This document shows, one piece after another, positions 10,394-19,616 of a DNA stretch of 64,000 nt. The position numbers were made by a program, and so were the translations under genes. Under the pieces are notes generated by a model. That model saw nothing but the letters and a program-made list of their open reading frames with translations, had not been told where the DNA came from and ran no database searches. Within the stretch, counting starts at the first letter, position 1. Every line of letters starts with the position of its first letter. Origin of the DNA: Marinobacter oulmenensis (GTDB lineage Bacteria; Pseudomonadota; Gammaproteobacteria; Pseudomonadales; Oleiphilaceae); assembly GCF_014201735.1 (NCBI RefSeq), contig NZ_JACHFE010000006.1:186001-250000 (forward strand). The letters are read 5' to 3'.

Positions 10394-12205
10394 CTACAGT
10401 GACGGCCAAAGGGAATCGAATTCATCATCGGTGGTTCCACCGGTCCCCAGTGGTGATGCCTGCTTGCCGGCCGTGATTTCAGAACTGTACAGCTTGAGTT
10501 CGAACTGGCTGATGCTGCCGGTTGCCGAGACCTTCTTCAGAAGATGCCCCTGATCCTCCCGGCCATCGTGGAGCAGGGAGATCCGGCTGCCGGTCTGGAA
10601 GGGCATGCGGGGCGTGACCAGTGTCGCGGCCTGATTGACGACACTGATTTCAGGCAGCAGTAGCCCACGCAGGTACTCGCTGCTGTTGCCCACCTTCTGG
10701 ATCAGGCGGACGGCACAGGGGGCGGCACTGGGCGCCAGCAGCTCAATGCCAACCTGAGAACCCTGATTCTTGATCTGGCGCAGCCAGCGGACCACGGCGA
10801 TGCTCCAGGGGTGGCTGCTGTGTTCCCTCACCCCGAGAACCTCTCCGGCCTGCAGTGAGGCTGGAATGTTGTTCTCCCAACTGACGCAGTAACCGCCCGG
10901 ACTGGTATTCACCAGTGATGTCTCAAAGGATCGGGGCGGGGCTTTGCCGGGGCTGGCTGCAGCCTGACTGCCAGAGGAATCCCGGAAATTGATCGGGGAG
11001 TCCGAGGTGTGCAGTCGGTCGTCGCTGGGGGCTACGTCATGGGCCTGGGACCAGGCATCGCCCTGTTGCCTGGCGCTGCGGACAAAACGGTTTTCCTGCT
11101 CCGGGCTGTCACTGTCATTGCCGGAGACAAATTCCGAGAAGGCTTTCTGGCCGGCTACAAAATAGTGGGTTGCTGTCAGGCCGACACAGATTTCCAGGGT
11201 GCCCTGGCTGGCGATACGGTTGAAGTTGCGTTTGGCGAGTATGCCCAGAGCCTGGTTCAGGTGGGTTAGCAGCGGGTCACTGACATTGCCGGGCACCTCC
11301 AGTGGTGTCTGGACCTTGGTGCGGCTCTGGCGGGCATTGATGGTCGCCGACAGGTGGTCGGACAGTTCGTGGGTGTCCAGACCATAGCTTTGCTGACCGG
11401 TCGCCGCTTCGAGCAGGCTGCGATAGATGGGCGGGCCATCCTGTTCCGGGTTGACTACGAACAGGCTGTCGCTGCCGATATCGGGACCGCACCGGCTGTA
11501 ACCGGTCCAGGTTTCGAGCAGGTCGTAGACCTGCGTCAGTTCCGTCTGTCTGAGCTGGTTGGGGCGGGCGCAGCCCAACAGCAGGATACGTTTGTAGCTA
11601 TCGGCGACGGTGCTGGATTTGCGGTGAACCAGCGTGTTGTCCTCGATGTCCTGATCAAGCAGACGATGGCGATAGGCAAACTGGAACAGATGGTGGCATT
11701 CGAGCCAACTGCGCCGGGGGCTCGGGCAGTAGAGCTGGTGTGCACGAAGGATGGTTTCGGCCAGTTCCGACACGGCCCGATGGGTGGCCACAGCGATCTG
11801 GCGCCGGTTCTTGTCGGTGACACTGCTATCCAGGTATTCCAGCAGACAGAGCTTGTAGCCGCTGGCCAGGTGCAGTTGCAGGGCCTGGGTAAGATTGGCG
11901 ATTTTGCGCTGTTTTTCCGGCAGGGCAATGGCCAGCCCCAGAAAGTGACGGGACAGTTCCTCACAAACAAAGTGGATCCGGTCACGGATGATTTCCAGGA
12001 ACTGCATGCGCTGCTGCGGCGGCAGGAACACCTGGTTCAGTTCGATAATGGCATGGTAAAGCTGTCGTGAGGCTTCGCCAATATTGGCCATGGGCAGTTG
12101 TTCCGTCCACTGCCGGAAAGCTTTGGGCGCGGTGTCGCAGAACGACAGGCTGGCCGTTTTCTGCTCCGGGACTACGAGCTCTGGTTTCACAATCCTGCTT
12201 TCCAT
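10394..12205 (-). CDS. Large PilZ-like hypothetical protein
   Basis: 603 residues, largely alpha-helical and polar, with no signal peptide. Residues about 1-260 are helix-rich and unrecognised; a low-complexity linker (about 375-430) follows. The C-terminal ~170 residues look like a PilZ domain: NTSPGGYCVSWE fits the (D/N)xSxxG half of the c-di-GMP motif, but a clear RxxxR half is missing. It lies 115 bases upstream of fimX on the same strand, so a role in c-di-GMP or pilus control is plausible but inferred. The ATG at 12205 lies just downstream of a candidate promoter. Confidence 0.65.
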   Translation of the reverse strand: MESRIVKPELVVPEQKTASLSFCDTAPKAFRQWTEQLPMANIGEASRQLYHAIIELNQVFLPPQQRMQFLEIIRDRIHFVCEELSRHFLGLAIALPEKQRKIANLTQALQLHLASGYKLCLLEYLDSSVTDKNRRQIAVATHRAVSELAETILRAHQLYCPSPRRSWLECHHLFQFAYRHRLLDQDIEDNTLVHRKSSTVADSYKRILLLGCARPNQLRQTELTQVYDLLETWTGYSRCGPDIGSDSLFVVNPEQDGPPIYRSLLEAATGQQSYGLDTHELSDHLSATINARQSRTKVQTPLEVPGNVSDPLLTHLNQALGILAKRNFNRIASQGTLEICVGLTATHYFVAGQKAFSEFVSGNDSDSPEQENRFVRSARQQGDAWSQAHDVAPSDDRLHTSDSPINFRDSSGSQAAASPGKAPPRSFETSLVNTSPGGYCVSWENNIPASLQAGEVLGVREHSSHPWSIAVVRWLRQIKNQGSQVGIELLAPSAAPCAVRLIQKVGNSSEYLRGLLLPEISVVNQAATLVTPRMPFQTGSRISLLHDGREDQGHLLKKVSATGSISQFELKLYSSEITAGKQASPLGTGGTTDDEFDSLWPSL

Positions 12206-12267
12206 GTCGTTACGCCATTTGCCATAACATGTGAGGTTCGCACTGAAAGTGCCTAAAATACATGCCT

Positions 12268-12294
12268 TTATTGTTCATGTTCATTCACTGTCAA
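12268..12294 (-). promoter_or_regulatory. Candidate sigma70 promoter for the PilZ-like gene
   Basis: On the minus strand TTGACA (12294-12289) is followed after 16 bases by AATAAA (12273-12268), about 60 bases before the ATG at 12205. The -35 matches consensus; the -10 is weak. Confidence 0.35.
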
Positions 12295-12322
12295 GATAGC
12301 AAATAGGAAATAAAAAGCGACA

Positions 12323-13441
12323 TCAGCGTACAAACGGGTCGCTACCATGACTTTTCGATGACGCCTCTGGCCAAAGGTTCAATGGTGTCTTGGCCGGCTG
12401 GCCGGGAATTTCCCGGACCAGTTTCGGGACCAGGAAACCAGGCAGGCGGCTGAGCATGCCGCGAACCAGCTCAGCCGCTTCCTGATCGCTGACATCAAAG
12501 TGATGGGCACCCTCAACCGGGTCGAAGGCATGCAGGTAATAAGGCATGACGCCCGCCTCGAACAGGGCCTCACTTAACTGACACAGGGTGTCAGTGGAAT
12601 CGTTGACCCCGCGCAGCACCACGCTCTGGTTCAGCAGGGTAACACCGGCCCCCCTTAGTCTGGCCAGGGCGGACCGGGTGGCCTGATCGATTTCCGCCGG
12701 GTGATTGATGTGCAGCACCAGGACAACCTGCAGCCGACTGGCGGTGAGCCAGGCCAGCAATTCGTCGCAGACCCGCTGGGGGATCACAACCGGCAGGCGT
12801 GAATGAATCCGCAGTCGGCGAATGTGCGGCACCTCTTCAATCAGCCCGGCCCAGCGAGCCAGCAGTCGGTCGTTGACGGCCAGGGGGTCGCCGCCGCTGA
12901 AAATCACTTCATTGATGTCCGGGCTGGCGGTCAGAGCTTCAATCACCGCGCGCCTTTCGCCCGGGCCCAACCGGTGGCTGTCATAGGGAAAATGGCGGCG
13001 GAAGCAGTAACGGCAGTTGATGGCGCACTGACCTGTCACCATCAGTAGTGCCCGGCTCTGGTATTTGCGGATCAGCCCGGTGCCGGCAATGGCGTTGTCT
13101 TCGGCCAACGGGTCCTGGACAAAACCGGTCCGTTGCTGGGTTTCCTCGGCTCTGGGCAGGACCTGCCTGAGCAATGGATCGTCCGGATTGCCATATTCCA
13201 TACGCTGAAGGAAAGGCTCCGGCACCCTGACGGGAAACAGTGAATGCCCGCCCTCTGCGCCGTCCAGCCATTGGGATGCAGACAAACCCAGGCGTTCAAG
13301 CAGTTGCTCGGGCCGGGTGACGGAGGCCTTCAGTATGGCTTGCCAGTCCTTGCTCTGGGGGGCTCTGATGGATGTCGGGGCCGGTGCGCTGTCCGCTTCC
13401 GGATCGCGGGCTTCTATAGGGGCAGGGGTTCGCTGTATCAT
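12323..13441 (-). CDS. epmB: EF-P beta-lysylation protein (lysine 2,3-aminomutase)
   Basis: 372 residues. A radical-SAM, PLP-dependent lysine 2,3-aminomutase that makes (R)-beta-lysine for attachment to EF-P. The iron-sulfur/SAM motif is CAINCRYC (C139, C143, C146), and FSGGDPLAVND follows in the barrel. AAAGG precedes the ATG at 13441. It is divergent from efp with only 45 bases between the start codons, so the two share one promoter region. Together with efp and epmA it forms a complete beta-lysylation set. Confidence 0.93.
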   Translation of the reverse strand: MIQRTPAPIEARDPEADSAPAPTSIRAPQSKDWQAILKASVTRPEQLLERLGLSASQWLDGAEGGHSLFPVRVPEPFLQRMEYGNPDDPLLRQVLPRAEETQQRTGFVQDPLAEDNAIAGTGLIRKYQSRALLMVTGQCAINCRYCFRRHFPYDSHRLGPGERRAVIEALTASPDINEVIFSGGDPLAVNDRLLARWAGLIEEVPHIRRLRIHSRLPVVIPQRVCDELLAWLTASRLQVVLVLHINHPAEIDQATRSALARLRGAGVTLLNQSVVLRGVNDSTDTLCQLSEALFEAGVMPYYLHAFDPVEGAHHFDVSDQEAAELVRGMLSRLPGFLVPKLVREIPGQPAKTPLNLWPEASSKSHGSDPFVR

Positions 13442-13486
13442 AGCGACCTTTGAAATTTTAACGACAATATGTCAGGTGGACATTTC

Positions 13487-14062
13487 ATGGCTTCATATTC
13501 TACCAACGAATTTCGCGGTGGTCTCAAGGTTTTGCTGGATGGCGATCCCTGCATCATGCTCGAGAACGAGTTTGTTAAGCCGGGCAAAGGGCAGGCGTTC
13601 AATCGGGTGAAACTGCGGAACCTGATGACCAACCGGGTCTGGGAGCGTACCTTCAAGTCGGGTGAAAGCCTGGAAGCGGCCGATGTGGTCGAACTCGACA
13701 TGGAGTACCTGTACAGCGATGGTGAGTTCTGGCATTTCATGAAGACGGACGGTTCGTTCGAGCAATACGCCGCCGACGAGAAGGCCGTAGGTGACACCGT
13801 CAAATGGCTCAAGGAACAGGACGTCTATACCATTACCCTGTACAACGATGACCCTCTGAGCGTAACGCCTCCGAATTTTGTTGAACTTGAAGTGGTGGAC
13901 ACCGACCCCGGCATGAAGGGAGACACGGCTCAGGGTGGTTCCAAACCCGCCACATTGTCCACCGGTGCGGTGGTCAACGTACCGCTGTTCATCTCCATCG
14001 GTGAAGTCCTGAAAGTGGATACCCGTACCGGTGAGTACGTGGGCCGGGTCAAGACCAGCTGA
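13487..14062 (+). CDS. efp: Translation elongation factor P
   Basis: 191 residues. EF-P enters the E site and helps the ribosome through polyproline stretches. The loop GKGQAF carries K34, the residue modified by EpmA/EpmB. A KOW-like N-domain and two OB domains are visible, ending in [14 protein letters not shown]. The ATG at 13487 has AGGTGG upstream and starts the canonical [10 protein letters not shown]; the frame is open six codons further upstream. epmA begins seven bases after the stop. Confidence 0.96.
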   Translation: MASYSTNEFRGGLKVLLDGDPCIMLENEFVKPGKGQAFNRVKLRNLMTNRVWERTFKSGESLEAADVVELDMEYLYSDGEFWHFMKTDGSFEQYAADEKAVGDTVKWLKEQDVYTITLYNDDPLSVTPPNFVELEVVDTDPGMKGDTAQGGSKPATLSTGAVVNVPLFISIGEVLKVDTRTGEYVGRVKTS

Positions 14063-14069
14063 TCCTGCG

Positions 14070-15038
14070 ATGACAGACGCAACTGTCTGGCAACCGGCTG
14101 CCTCACTGGCAGCCCTGAAAAGCCGCGCCGAGCTACTAGCTTATGTTCGCGGCTTTTTTGCGCGCCGCCGGGTTATGGAAGTGGAAACCCCGGTGCTTGG
14201 CCGCTTTGGTGTGACCGACCTGAACCTGGACGGAATTCGCGCGGATGTTGCGGCCTGTGGTGTCCGGGGTGGCTGGTTGCAGACGTCTCCCGAATACCAC
14301 ATGAAGCGTCTGCTGGCCGCTGGCGCCGGGCCTATCTTCCAGATTGCCCGGGTGTTCCGGGACGGTGAGAGCGGGCCGCGCCATAACCCGGAGTTTTCCC
14401 TGCTGGAGTGGTATCGCCCGGGTATGGATGACCGTGAGCTGATGGCCGAGGTGGGCGACCTGGTCTGCGGCTGGCTGGAGTGCCCGCAACCGGAGGTTCT
14501 GACCTATCGCGGTGCGCTGATGCGTCACGCCGGTTTTGATCCGATGGCCATCACCGACGCCGAGTTGCGCCAGTATTGCCAGCGCTGGCTGGAACCCGGG
14601 CAACTGGATGACCTAGGCCGTGATGCCTGCCTCGACCTGGTGATGAGCTTTGCCGTTGAGCCCGCCCTGGGGCAGAACGCCCCTGTGTTCGTGACCCGTT
14701 ATCCCGCCTCCCAGGCTGCGCTGGCCAGAACCTCCCGGGACGATGGTTATGCCGTCGCTCACCGTTTCGAGTTGTACAGTCAGGGCCTGGAATTGTGTAA
14801 CGGTTACTGGGAACTGACCGACGCTGAAGAGCAGCGGGCACGATTCGAGGCGGACAACCGGGCACGCGGGGCTGCCGGCAAGCCGGAGATGGCCATTGAT
14901 GAGACCCTGGTGGCGGCGATGGAATCCGGGCTCCCGGACTGTGCCGGTGTGGCGCTGGGTCTGGACCGATTGCAGATGCTCAAGGTGGGCGCCCGTTCGA
15001 TTGATGAGGTGCTGGCCTTCCCGTTTGGCCGAGCCTGA
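14070..15038 (+). CDS. epmA: EF-P lysine-lysyltransferase
   Basis: 322 residues, the size of E. coli EpmA (PoxA/GenX). It is a truncated class II lysyl-tRNA synthetase homologue without the anticodon-binding domain; it activates beta-lysine and transfers it to K34 of EF-P. Class II motifs include FRDGESGPRHNPEFSLLEWY (motif 2) and GVALGLDRLQML (motif 3). The ATG at 14070, seven bases after efp, begins the family-like sequence. No strong ribosome-binding site is visible, consistent with coupling to efp. Confidence 0.94.
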   Translation: MTDATVWQPAASLAALKSRAELLAYVRGFFARRRVMEVETPVLGRFGVTDLNLDGIRADVAACGVRGGWLQTSPEYHMKRLLAAGAGPIFQIARVFRDGESGPRHNPEFSLLEWYRPGMDDRELMAEVGDLVCGWLECPQPEVLTYRGALMRHAGFDPMAITDAELRQYCQRWLEPGQLDDLGRDACLDLVMSFAVEPALGQNAPVFVTRYPASQAALARTSRDDGYAVAHRFELYSQGLELCNGYWELTDAEEQRARFEADNRARGAAGKPEMAIDETLVAAMESGLPDCAGVALGLDRLQMLKVGARSIDEVLAFPFGRA

Positions 15039-15042
15039 GTTC

Positions 15043-15897
15043 TCAGCCTAACTGACCGAACGCCTCGCCCAGACGGACGGTTTTGCCCGCTGTCTGTTCC
15101 GGGTTCCAGCTCACGGCGCCTTTGGGCATGATCGCAATGACCGTCGAGCCCAACCGGAAACGACCCATTTCCTCGCCCTTGTTGAAGCTGATGGCCTCTT
15201 CACCCTGATACTGCCAGTGGCTGACGCTGTCCTGATTCGGCGCTACGACGCCGGCCCAGGTGGTCTCGACGCTGCCGACGATCATGGCGCCCACCAGGAC
15301 CAGTGCCATCGGTCCTGCATCCGTGTCAAAAATGCAGGCCACCCGTTCGTTCCGGGCAAACAGGTTGGGCACCTGGTCAGCGGTGACCGGATTGACCGAG
15401 AACAGCTTGCCGGGCACGTACACCATCTCCCGAAGGCGGCCGGCCATGGGCATGTGGATGCGATGATAATCCTTGGGTGACAGATAGATCGTGGTGAACT
15501 CCCCTTCCGCGAAGGGCGCAGCCCGTTCTTCGTCACCACCCAGCAGTTCGGTCAGACCAAATGACTGCCCCTTGGCCTGGAAAATACGGTCATTGCTGAT
15601 CTGGCCGAGTTGACTGATGGCGCCGTCCACCGGGCAGGCAAACACGCGGTGGTCGCCCTCGATGACCCGAGCCCCGGGTTTCAGGGCCCGGGTGAAAAAT
15701 GCGTTGAAGCTGGCATAGGATTCCGGATCCGGGTCGGCTGCCTCGTTCATGTTCACGCCGTAACGGCCGATAAACCATTTGATGACCCGGTTCTTCAAGG
15801 CTGGCATGCTATCGTTGTCAGCCAGTTTGCCGGCCAGGCGGGAAATTGCCAGTTGCGGAATGATGTATTGGCTCAGGACGAAGAGTCGGTCAAACAT
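15043..15897 (-). CDS. psd: Phosphatidylserine decarboxylase proenzyme
   Basis: 284 residues. It makes phosphatidylethanolamine from phosphatidylserine at the inner membrane. The self-cleavage motif LGST lies at residues 249-252; cleavage before S251 yields the pyruvoyl group. The H-containing motif YHRIHMP is present. It is convergent with epmA, with a four-base gap between stops, and divergent from motA, with 146 bases between starts. Confidence 0.96.
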   Translation of the reverse strand: MFDRLFVLSQYIIPQLAISRLAGKLADNDSMPALKNRVIKWFIGRYGVNMNEAADPDPESYASFNAFFTRALKPGARVIEGDHRVFACPVDGAISQLGQISNDRIFQAKGQSFGLTELLGGDEERAAPFAEGEFTTIYLSPKDYHRIHMPMAGRLREMVYVPGKLFSVNPVTADQVPNLFARNERVACIFDTDAGPMALVLVGAMIVGSVETTWAGVVAPNQDSVSHWQYQGEEAISFNKGEEMGRFRLGSTVIAIMPKGAVSWNPEQTAGKTVRLGEAFGQLG

Positions 15898-16043
15898 CCG
15901 GGATCAGTCTCTTGGCTAAATGAAGGCTGCGCAGTTTAGCAAACCGTACTCTGTGTATAGAAATTGTTTTGTGGTTTCGCTGTTATGGCAGAGGCTTGCT
16001 ATGATCGGGGCTCCCGGATGACAACAAGGCGTGCGTTGATTTC

Positions 16044-16895
16044 ATGTTACTGATAATCGGAGCGGTAATCGTTGTTGCCAGTGTGCTGGGTGGTTATATC
16101 CTCCACGGCGGCAATCTGGCAGTTCTTTGGCAGCCCACCGAAATACTGATCATCGGTGGCGCGGCGGTGGGGTCATTCATCATCGCCAACCCGATGCATA
16201 CGGTAAAGGAAGTGTTCCAGAGTGTGTTGCGACTTCTGACCGGTTCGCCGTTCAATAAATCCTTCTACATGGATCTTCTCAGCCTGCAGTACGAACTCTT
16301 CGACAAGTCCCGAAAACAGGGCGTGATGGCGATTGAGGAAGACATTGATAACCCGGAATCCAGCCAGATTTTCACCCGCTATCCGGCGGTCATGAAATCC
16401 AAGTACCTGCTCGCCTTCATTACCGACTATCTGCGTATCATCAGCACCGGCAACATGGCCTCCCATGAGCTCGAAGGCATGATGGAAAACGAGATCGACA
16501 GCCGGCATCACGAGCTCGAGGAGCCGGCGCACGCCGTCAACAAGATCGCGGATGCGCTGCCGGGCCTGGGGATCGTCGCGGCCGTGCTCGGTATCGTGAT
16601 CACCATGAACTTCATGTCCGAGGGGCCCGAGAAGATCGGCCTGAGTGTGGCTGCGGCTCTGGTGGGTACCTTCCTGGGGATCTGGATGGGCTACGGTTTC
16701 GTTGGCCCGACTTCCATCGCCCTGGAGCACGCGGCCAAGTATGAACTCAAGGCCTATGAGTGCGTAAAAGCGTCGATCGTCGCCACCGTGTCCGGCCAGG
16801 CGCCTCAAATGGCCATCGAGTTCGGCCGCAAGGCGCTGCCGACCGATAAACGGCCGGGGTTCCAGGAACTGAATGATCACGTCCGGTCCAAGTAA
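16044..16895 (+). CDS. motA: Flagellar motor stator protein MotA
   Basis: 283 residues with four membrane segments (about 1-20, 33-52, 170-190 and 203-225) and the large cytoplasmic loop between TM2 and TM3 that contacts FliG. The TM3 region PGLGIVAAVLGIVITM and the following GTFLGIWMGYGFVGP are typical of proton-type MotA. motB follows after 31 bases. A TATGAT -10-like hexamer lies about 45 bases upstream. Confidence 0.95.
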   Translation: MLLIIGAVIVVASVLGGYILHGGNLAVLWQPTEILIIGGAAVGSFIIANPMHTVKEVFQSVLRLLTGSPFNKSFYMDLLSLQYELFDKSRKQGVMAIEEDIDNPESSQIFTRYPAVMKSKYLLAFITDYLRIISTGNMASHELEGMMENEIDSRHHELEEPAHAVNKIADALPGLGIVAAVLGIVITMNFMSEGPEKIGLSVAAALVGTFLGIWMGYGFVGPTSIALEHAAKYELKAYECVKASIVATVSGQAPQMAIEFGRKALPTDKRPGFQELNDHVRSK

Positions 16896-16926
16896 GCCGG
16901 CATGCCAGGATAGCGCGGAGCCCTAG

Positions 16927-17883
16927 GTGGAAGAACAGCCGATTATCATCAAGCGTAAGAAAAAGGTTGTCGCCGGTCACCACGGCGGCTCCTGGAAAGT
17001 GGCGTTTGCGGATTTTGCCACGGCGATGATGGCGTTTTTCCTGGTGATGTGGCTGACCTCCACAGCGTCACCGGAACAGAAACTGGCAGTCCAGGGCTAC
17101 TTCAGGGACCCGGTCGGCTTCACCGAGGGCGGTTCACCGAATCCGGTCGACCTGGAGGGCAGCGCCTCGGTGGTCGAGGAGTCTCCCCAGGACACCCAGC
17201 CCAACCAGATGCAACTGGAAGACGAGGTGGTGGACGAGCTCTCTGAAACCCTGGAACAGCGCCGTATGAAGGAGTTGTTCCAGGAGCTGGAGCAGCGGAT
17301 TGAGGAAAACCAGACGCTCCAGGAGTTCAAGGATCAGTTGCTGATTGATATCACTGACGAAGGGCTGCGCATTCAGATCGTCGATCGGTCCGGAAGGCCG
17401 ATGTTCGATAGCGGGTCCTCGCAGCTGAAGTATTACTCCCAGAACATCCTGTTTGAGCTGGCCAATACCCTCGGGTCGGTCAACAACAAGCTCAGTATTA
17501 CCGGCCATACCGATTCCACCCCGTTCAAGGGGCGCCCCGGTTACACCAACTGGGAACTGTCGGCGGATCGGGCAAACACTGCCCGGCGGGCCCTGGTGGC
17601 CGGCGGTGTCCGGTCGGAGCAGATTGGCCGGGTTGTGGGGCTGAGTGACTCCGTCCTGTTTGACAAGGACGATCCGTTTGCCCCGGTGAACCGGCGTATT
17701 TCCATCATCGTTCTCAACAAGAAAACCGCCGAGGATATCCAGAGCGGCGCCCGCCCGGACGAGCCCGTGATTGATGTGACCGGGCCGAGCGAGCAGGAGC
17801 AGCAGAGGGCCACCGAACAACTCGAAGGTGGCAACTGGTTCAACGAGTCCGAGCCTCCCAAAGAAGGGGAGCTGGACTGGTAG
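16927..17883 (+). CDS. motB: Flagellar motor stator protein MotB
   Basis: 318 residues starting at GTG 16927. The single TM is at about residues 26-44, with the proton-carrying aspartate D29 in FADFATAMMAFFLVMW. A plug and linker region (about 50-140) is acidic, and an OmpA-like peptidoglycan-binding domain (about 145-275) contains TGHTDSTPF and NWELSADRANTARR. The acidic tail ends EGELDW. With MotA it forms the torque-generating stator. Confidence 0.95.
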   Translation: MEEQPIIIKRKKKVVAGHHGGSWKVAFADFATAMMAFFLVMWLTSTASPEQKLAVQGYFRDPVGFTEGGSPNPVDLEGSASVVEESPQDTQPNQMQLEDEVVDELSETLEQRRMKELFQELEQRIEENQTLQEFKDQLLIDITDEGLRIQIVDRSGRPMFDSGSSQLKYYSQNILFELANTLGSVNNKLSITGHTDSTPFKGRPGYTNWELSADRANTARRALVAGGVRSEQIGRVVGLSDSVLFDKDDPFAPVNRRISIIVLNKKTAEDIQSGARPDEPVIDVTGPSEQEQQRATEQLEGGNWFNESEPPKEGELDW

Positions 17884-17893
17884 CCCTTCCGGG

Positions 17894-18949
17894 TCAGTTC
17901 AGTTTCAGTCCGCGCGCCTGCTGCTGTGCCATATCCTGCAGTATCCGGTGGAAGCTTTTCAGCCGTTCCAGCGACAGCTCACCGTTTTCCGCTGCCGCGT
18001 CCAGGGCGCAGCCCGGATCCCCCATATGACGGCAGTTCCGGAACTTGCACAGACCGATCAGCGGTCGGATTTCCCGGAACCCGTACTCCACCTCCTGGGG
18101 TGTCATATGCCAGAGTCCGAATTCCCGGATGCCCGGTGAGTCGATCAGGTTGCCACCGCCGGGCACATGGAACAGACGGGCGGTGGTGGTTGTGTGAACC
18201 CCTTTGCCGGTGCTTTCGGACACCGCGCCTACCCGCAGGTATTCGTCCGGCAACAGCGTCTGGATAATGGAGGATTTACCGACACCGGACTGCCCGACGA
18301 ACACGCTGGTCTGGTCCCTGACCAGCTCTTCCACCTCCGGCGCGGGCCGGCCCTGACTGTCGGCGGCGGAGGTTCTGACCACCTGATAGCCCAGGCGTTC
18401 ATAACGGTTCAGCAGCGCGTCAATGGCGGTGCGGTTGTTGTCGGTGACCAGGTCGCTTTTGTTAAGCAGTATCACCGCGGGAATGTCGGCACTTTCGGAG
18501 GCCACAAGATAGCGGTCAATCAGGTTGTCGTGGGGTTCCGGCTCCGGGGCGATGACCAGGATGATATGGTCAATGTTGGCGGCAACAGGCTTCAGCGCGC
18601 CGAAATTGTCCGGGCGTTCCAGCAGATTGTTGCGGTCACAGCGGGCGACAATAACGCCGGTCTCGCTTTTGCCCGGGCGCCAGACGACCCGGTCCCCGGT
18701 TACCAGGCTGTCGATGTTGGCGCGCACGAAACATCGGAACACCTGGCCCCGGTGCTCGCCCTCCAGGGCTTCGACATCCAGTTGCTGGCCGAAGTGGGCA
18801 ATGATGAGGCCATTCTGCTCCGCGCCGAGTTCGCCGGCCTCGGCCTGGTCCTGAACGTTCTTTTCCTTGCGGGCAGCCCGATTGGCCCGCTCTTTCTGGA
18901 TTTTTTCAATGCGCCATTGCTGGCGTTTGTTCAGTTTCCGTTTGGCCAT
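17894..18949 (-). CDS. rsgA: Ribosome small-subunit GTPase RsgA
   Basis: 351 residues. A circularly permuted GTPase that helps 30S maturation. An OB fold (about 60-120) is followed by G4 NKSD, then G1 GQSGVGKSS, then G3 DSPG, in the permuted order. The C-terminal zinc knuckle is CKFRNCRHMGDPGC. The ATG at 18949 starts a lysine/arginine-rich leader (MAKRKLNKRQQWR) like that of E. coli RsgA. The frame is open upstream but is not family-like. Divergent from orn. Confidence 0.95.
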   Translation of the reverse strand: MAKRKLNKRQQWRIEKIQKERANRAARKEKNVQDQAEAGELGAEQNGLIIAHFGQQLDVEALEGEHRGQVFRCFVRANIDSLVTGDRVVWRPGKSETGVIVARCDRNNLLERPDNFGALKPVAANIDHIILVIAPEPEPHDNLIDRYLVASESADIPAVILLNKSDLVTDNNRTAIDALLNRYERLGYQVVRTSAADSQGRPAPEVEELVRDQTSVFVGQSGVGKSSIIQTLLPDEYLRVGAVSESTGKGVHTTTTARLFHVPGGGNLIDSPGIREFGLWHMTPQEVEYGFREIRPLIGLCKFRNCRHMGDPGCALDAAAENGELSLERLKSFHRILQDMAQQQARGLKLN

Positions 18950-19070
18950 GAAAAAACACGCATCCGGGAAGTGGGTGTGACACATGATACGTGAATCAGG
19001 GACAATGGTCAGAGCTTTAAGCAGAGGCTCCCTAACCAATTTAAAACGACAGGGCTGAGAGGCTTGGACA

Positions 19071-19616
19071 ATGGCAGAGCAAGACACAAAGCTGGTCTGG
19101 ATAGATCTTGAAATGACCGGCCTGGATCCGGACAAAGAGCGGATCATCGAAATGGCCAGTATCGTGACGGACTCGGAGCTTAACATCGTCGCCGAGGGCC
19201 CGGTGATTGCCGTTCATCAGCCGGACAGTCTGCTGGATGCCATGGATGAATGGTGTACCACCACTCACGGTGCCAGCGGGCTGACGGACCGGGTGAAAAA
19301 GAGCACCACCACCGAGGCCGAGGCCGAGCAGGAGACGATTGAATTCCTGAAAAAGCACGTCGCACCGGGGCAATCCCCCCTGTGCGGCAACAGCATCGGC
19401 CAGGATCGCCGCTTTCTGGTGAAGTACATGCCTGAGCTGGAAGCCTTCTTCCATTACCGGAATCTGGACGTATCCACCATCAAGGAACTGGCCCGGCGCT
19501 GGCGCCCGGATGTACTGGATGGGGTCACCAAGAAGGGCAGCCACCTGGCGCTGGATGACATCCGGGACTCCATCAATGAGCTGCGTCACTACCGGGAAAC
19601 GTTTTTCCGTCTATAG
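19071..19616 (+). CDS. orn: Oligoribonuclease
   Basis: 181 residues. A DEDDh 3'-5' exonuclease that degrades di- to pentaribonucleotides, including pGpG, the product of c-di-GMP breakdown. [10 protein letters not shown] supplies the first D and E; later acidic residues and the C-terminal H are in [12 protein letters not shown] and [10 protein letters not shown]. Its relation to c-di-GMP fits the EAL and FimX genes nearby, though orn is universal in this group. Its TAG stop abuts the queG stop inside the palindrome CTATAG. Confidence 0.96.
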   Translation: MAEQDTKLVWIDLEMTGLDPDKERIIEMASIVTDSELNIVAEGPVIAVHQPDSLLDAMDEWCTTTHGASGLTDRVKKSTTTEAEAEQETIEFLKKHVAPGQSPLCGNSIGQDRRFLVKYMPELEAFFHYRNLDVSTIKELARRWRPDVLDGVTKKGSHLALDDIRDSINELRHYRETFFRL

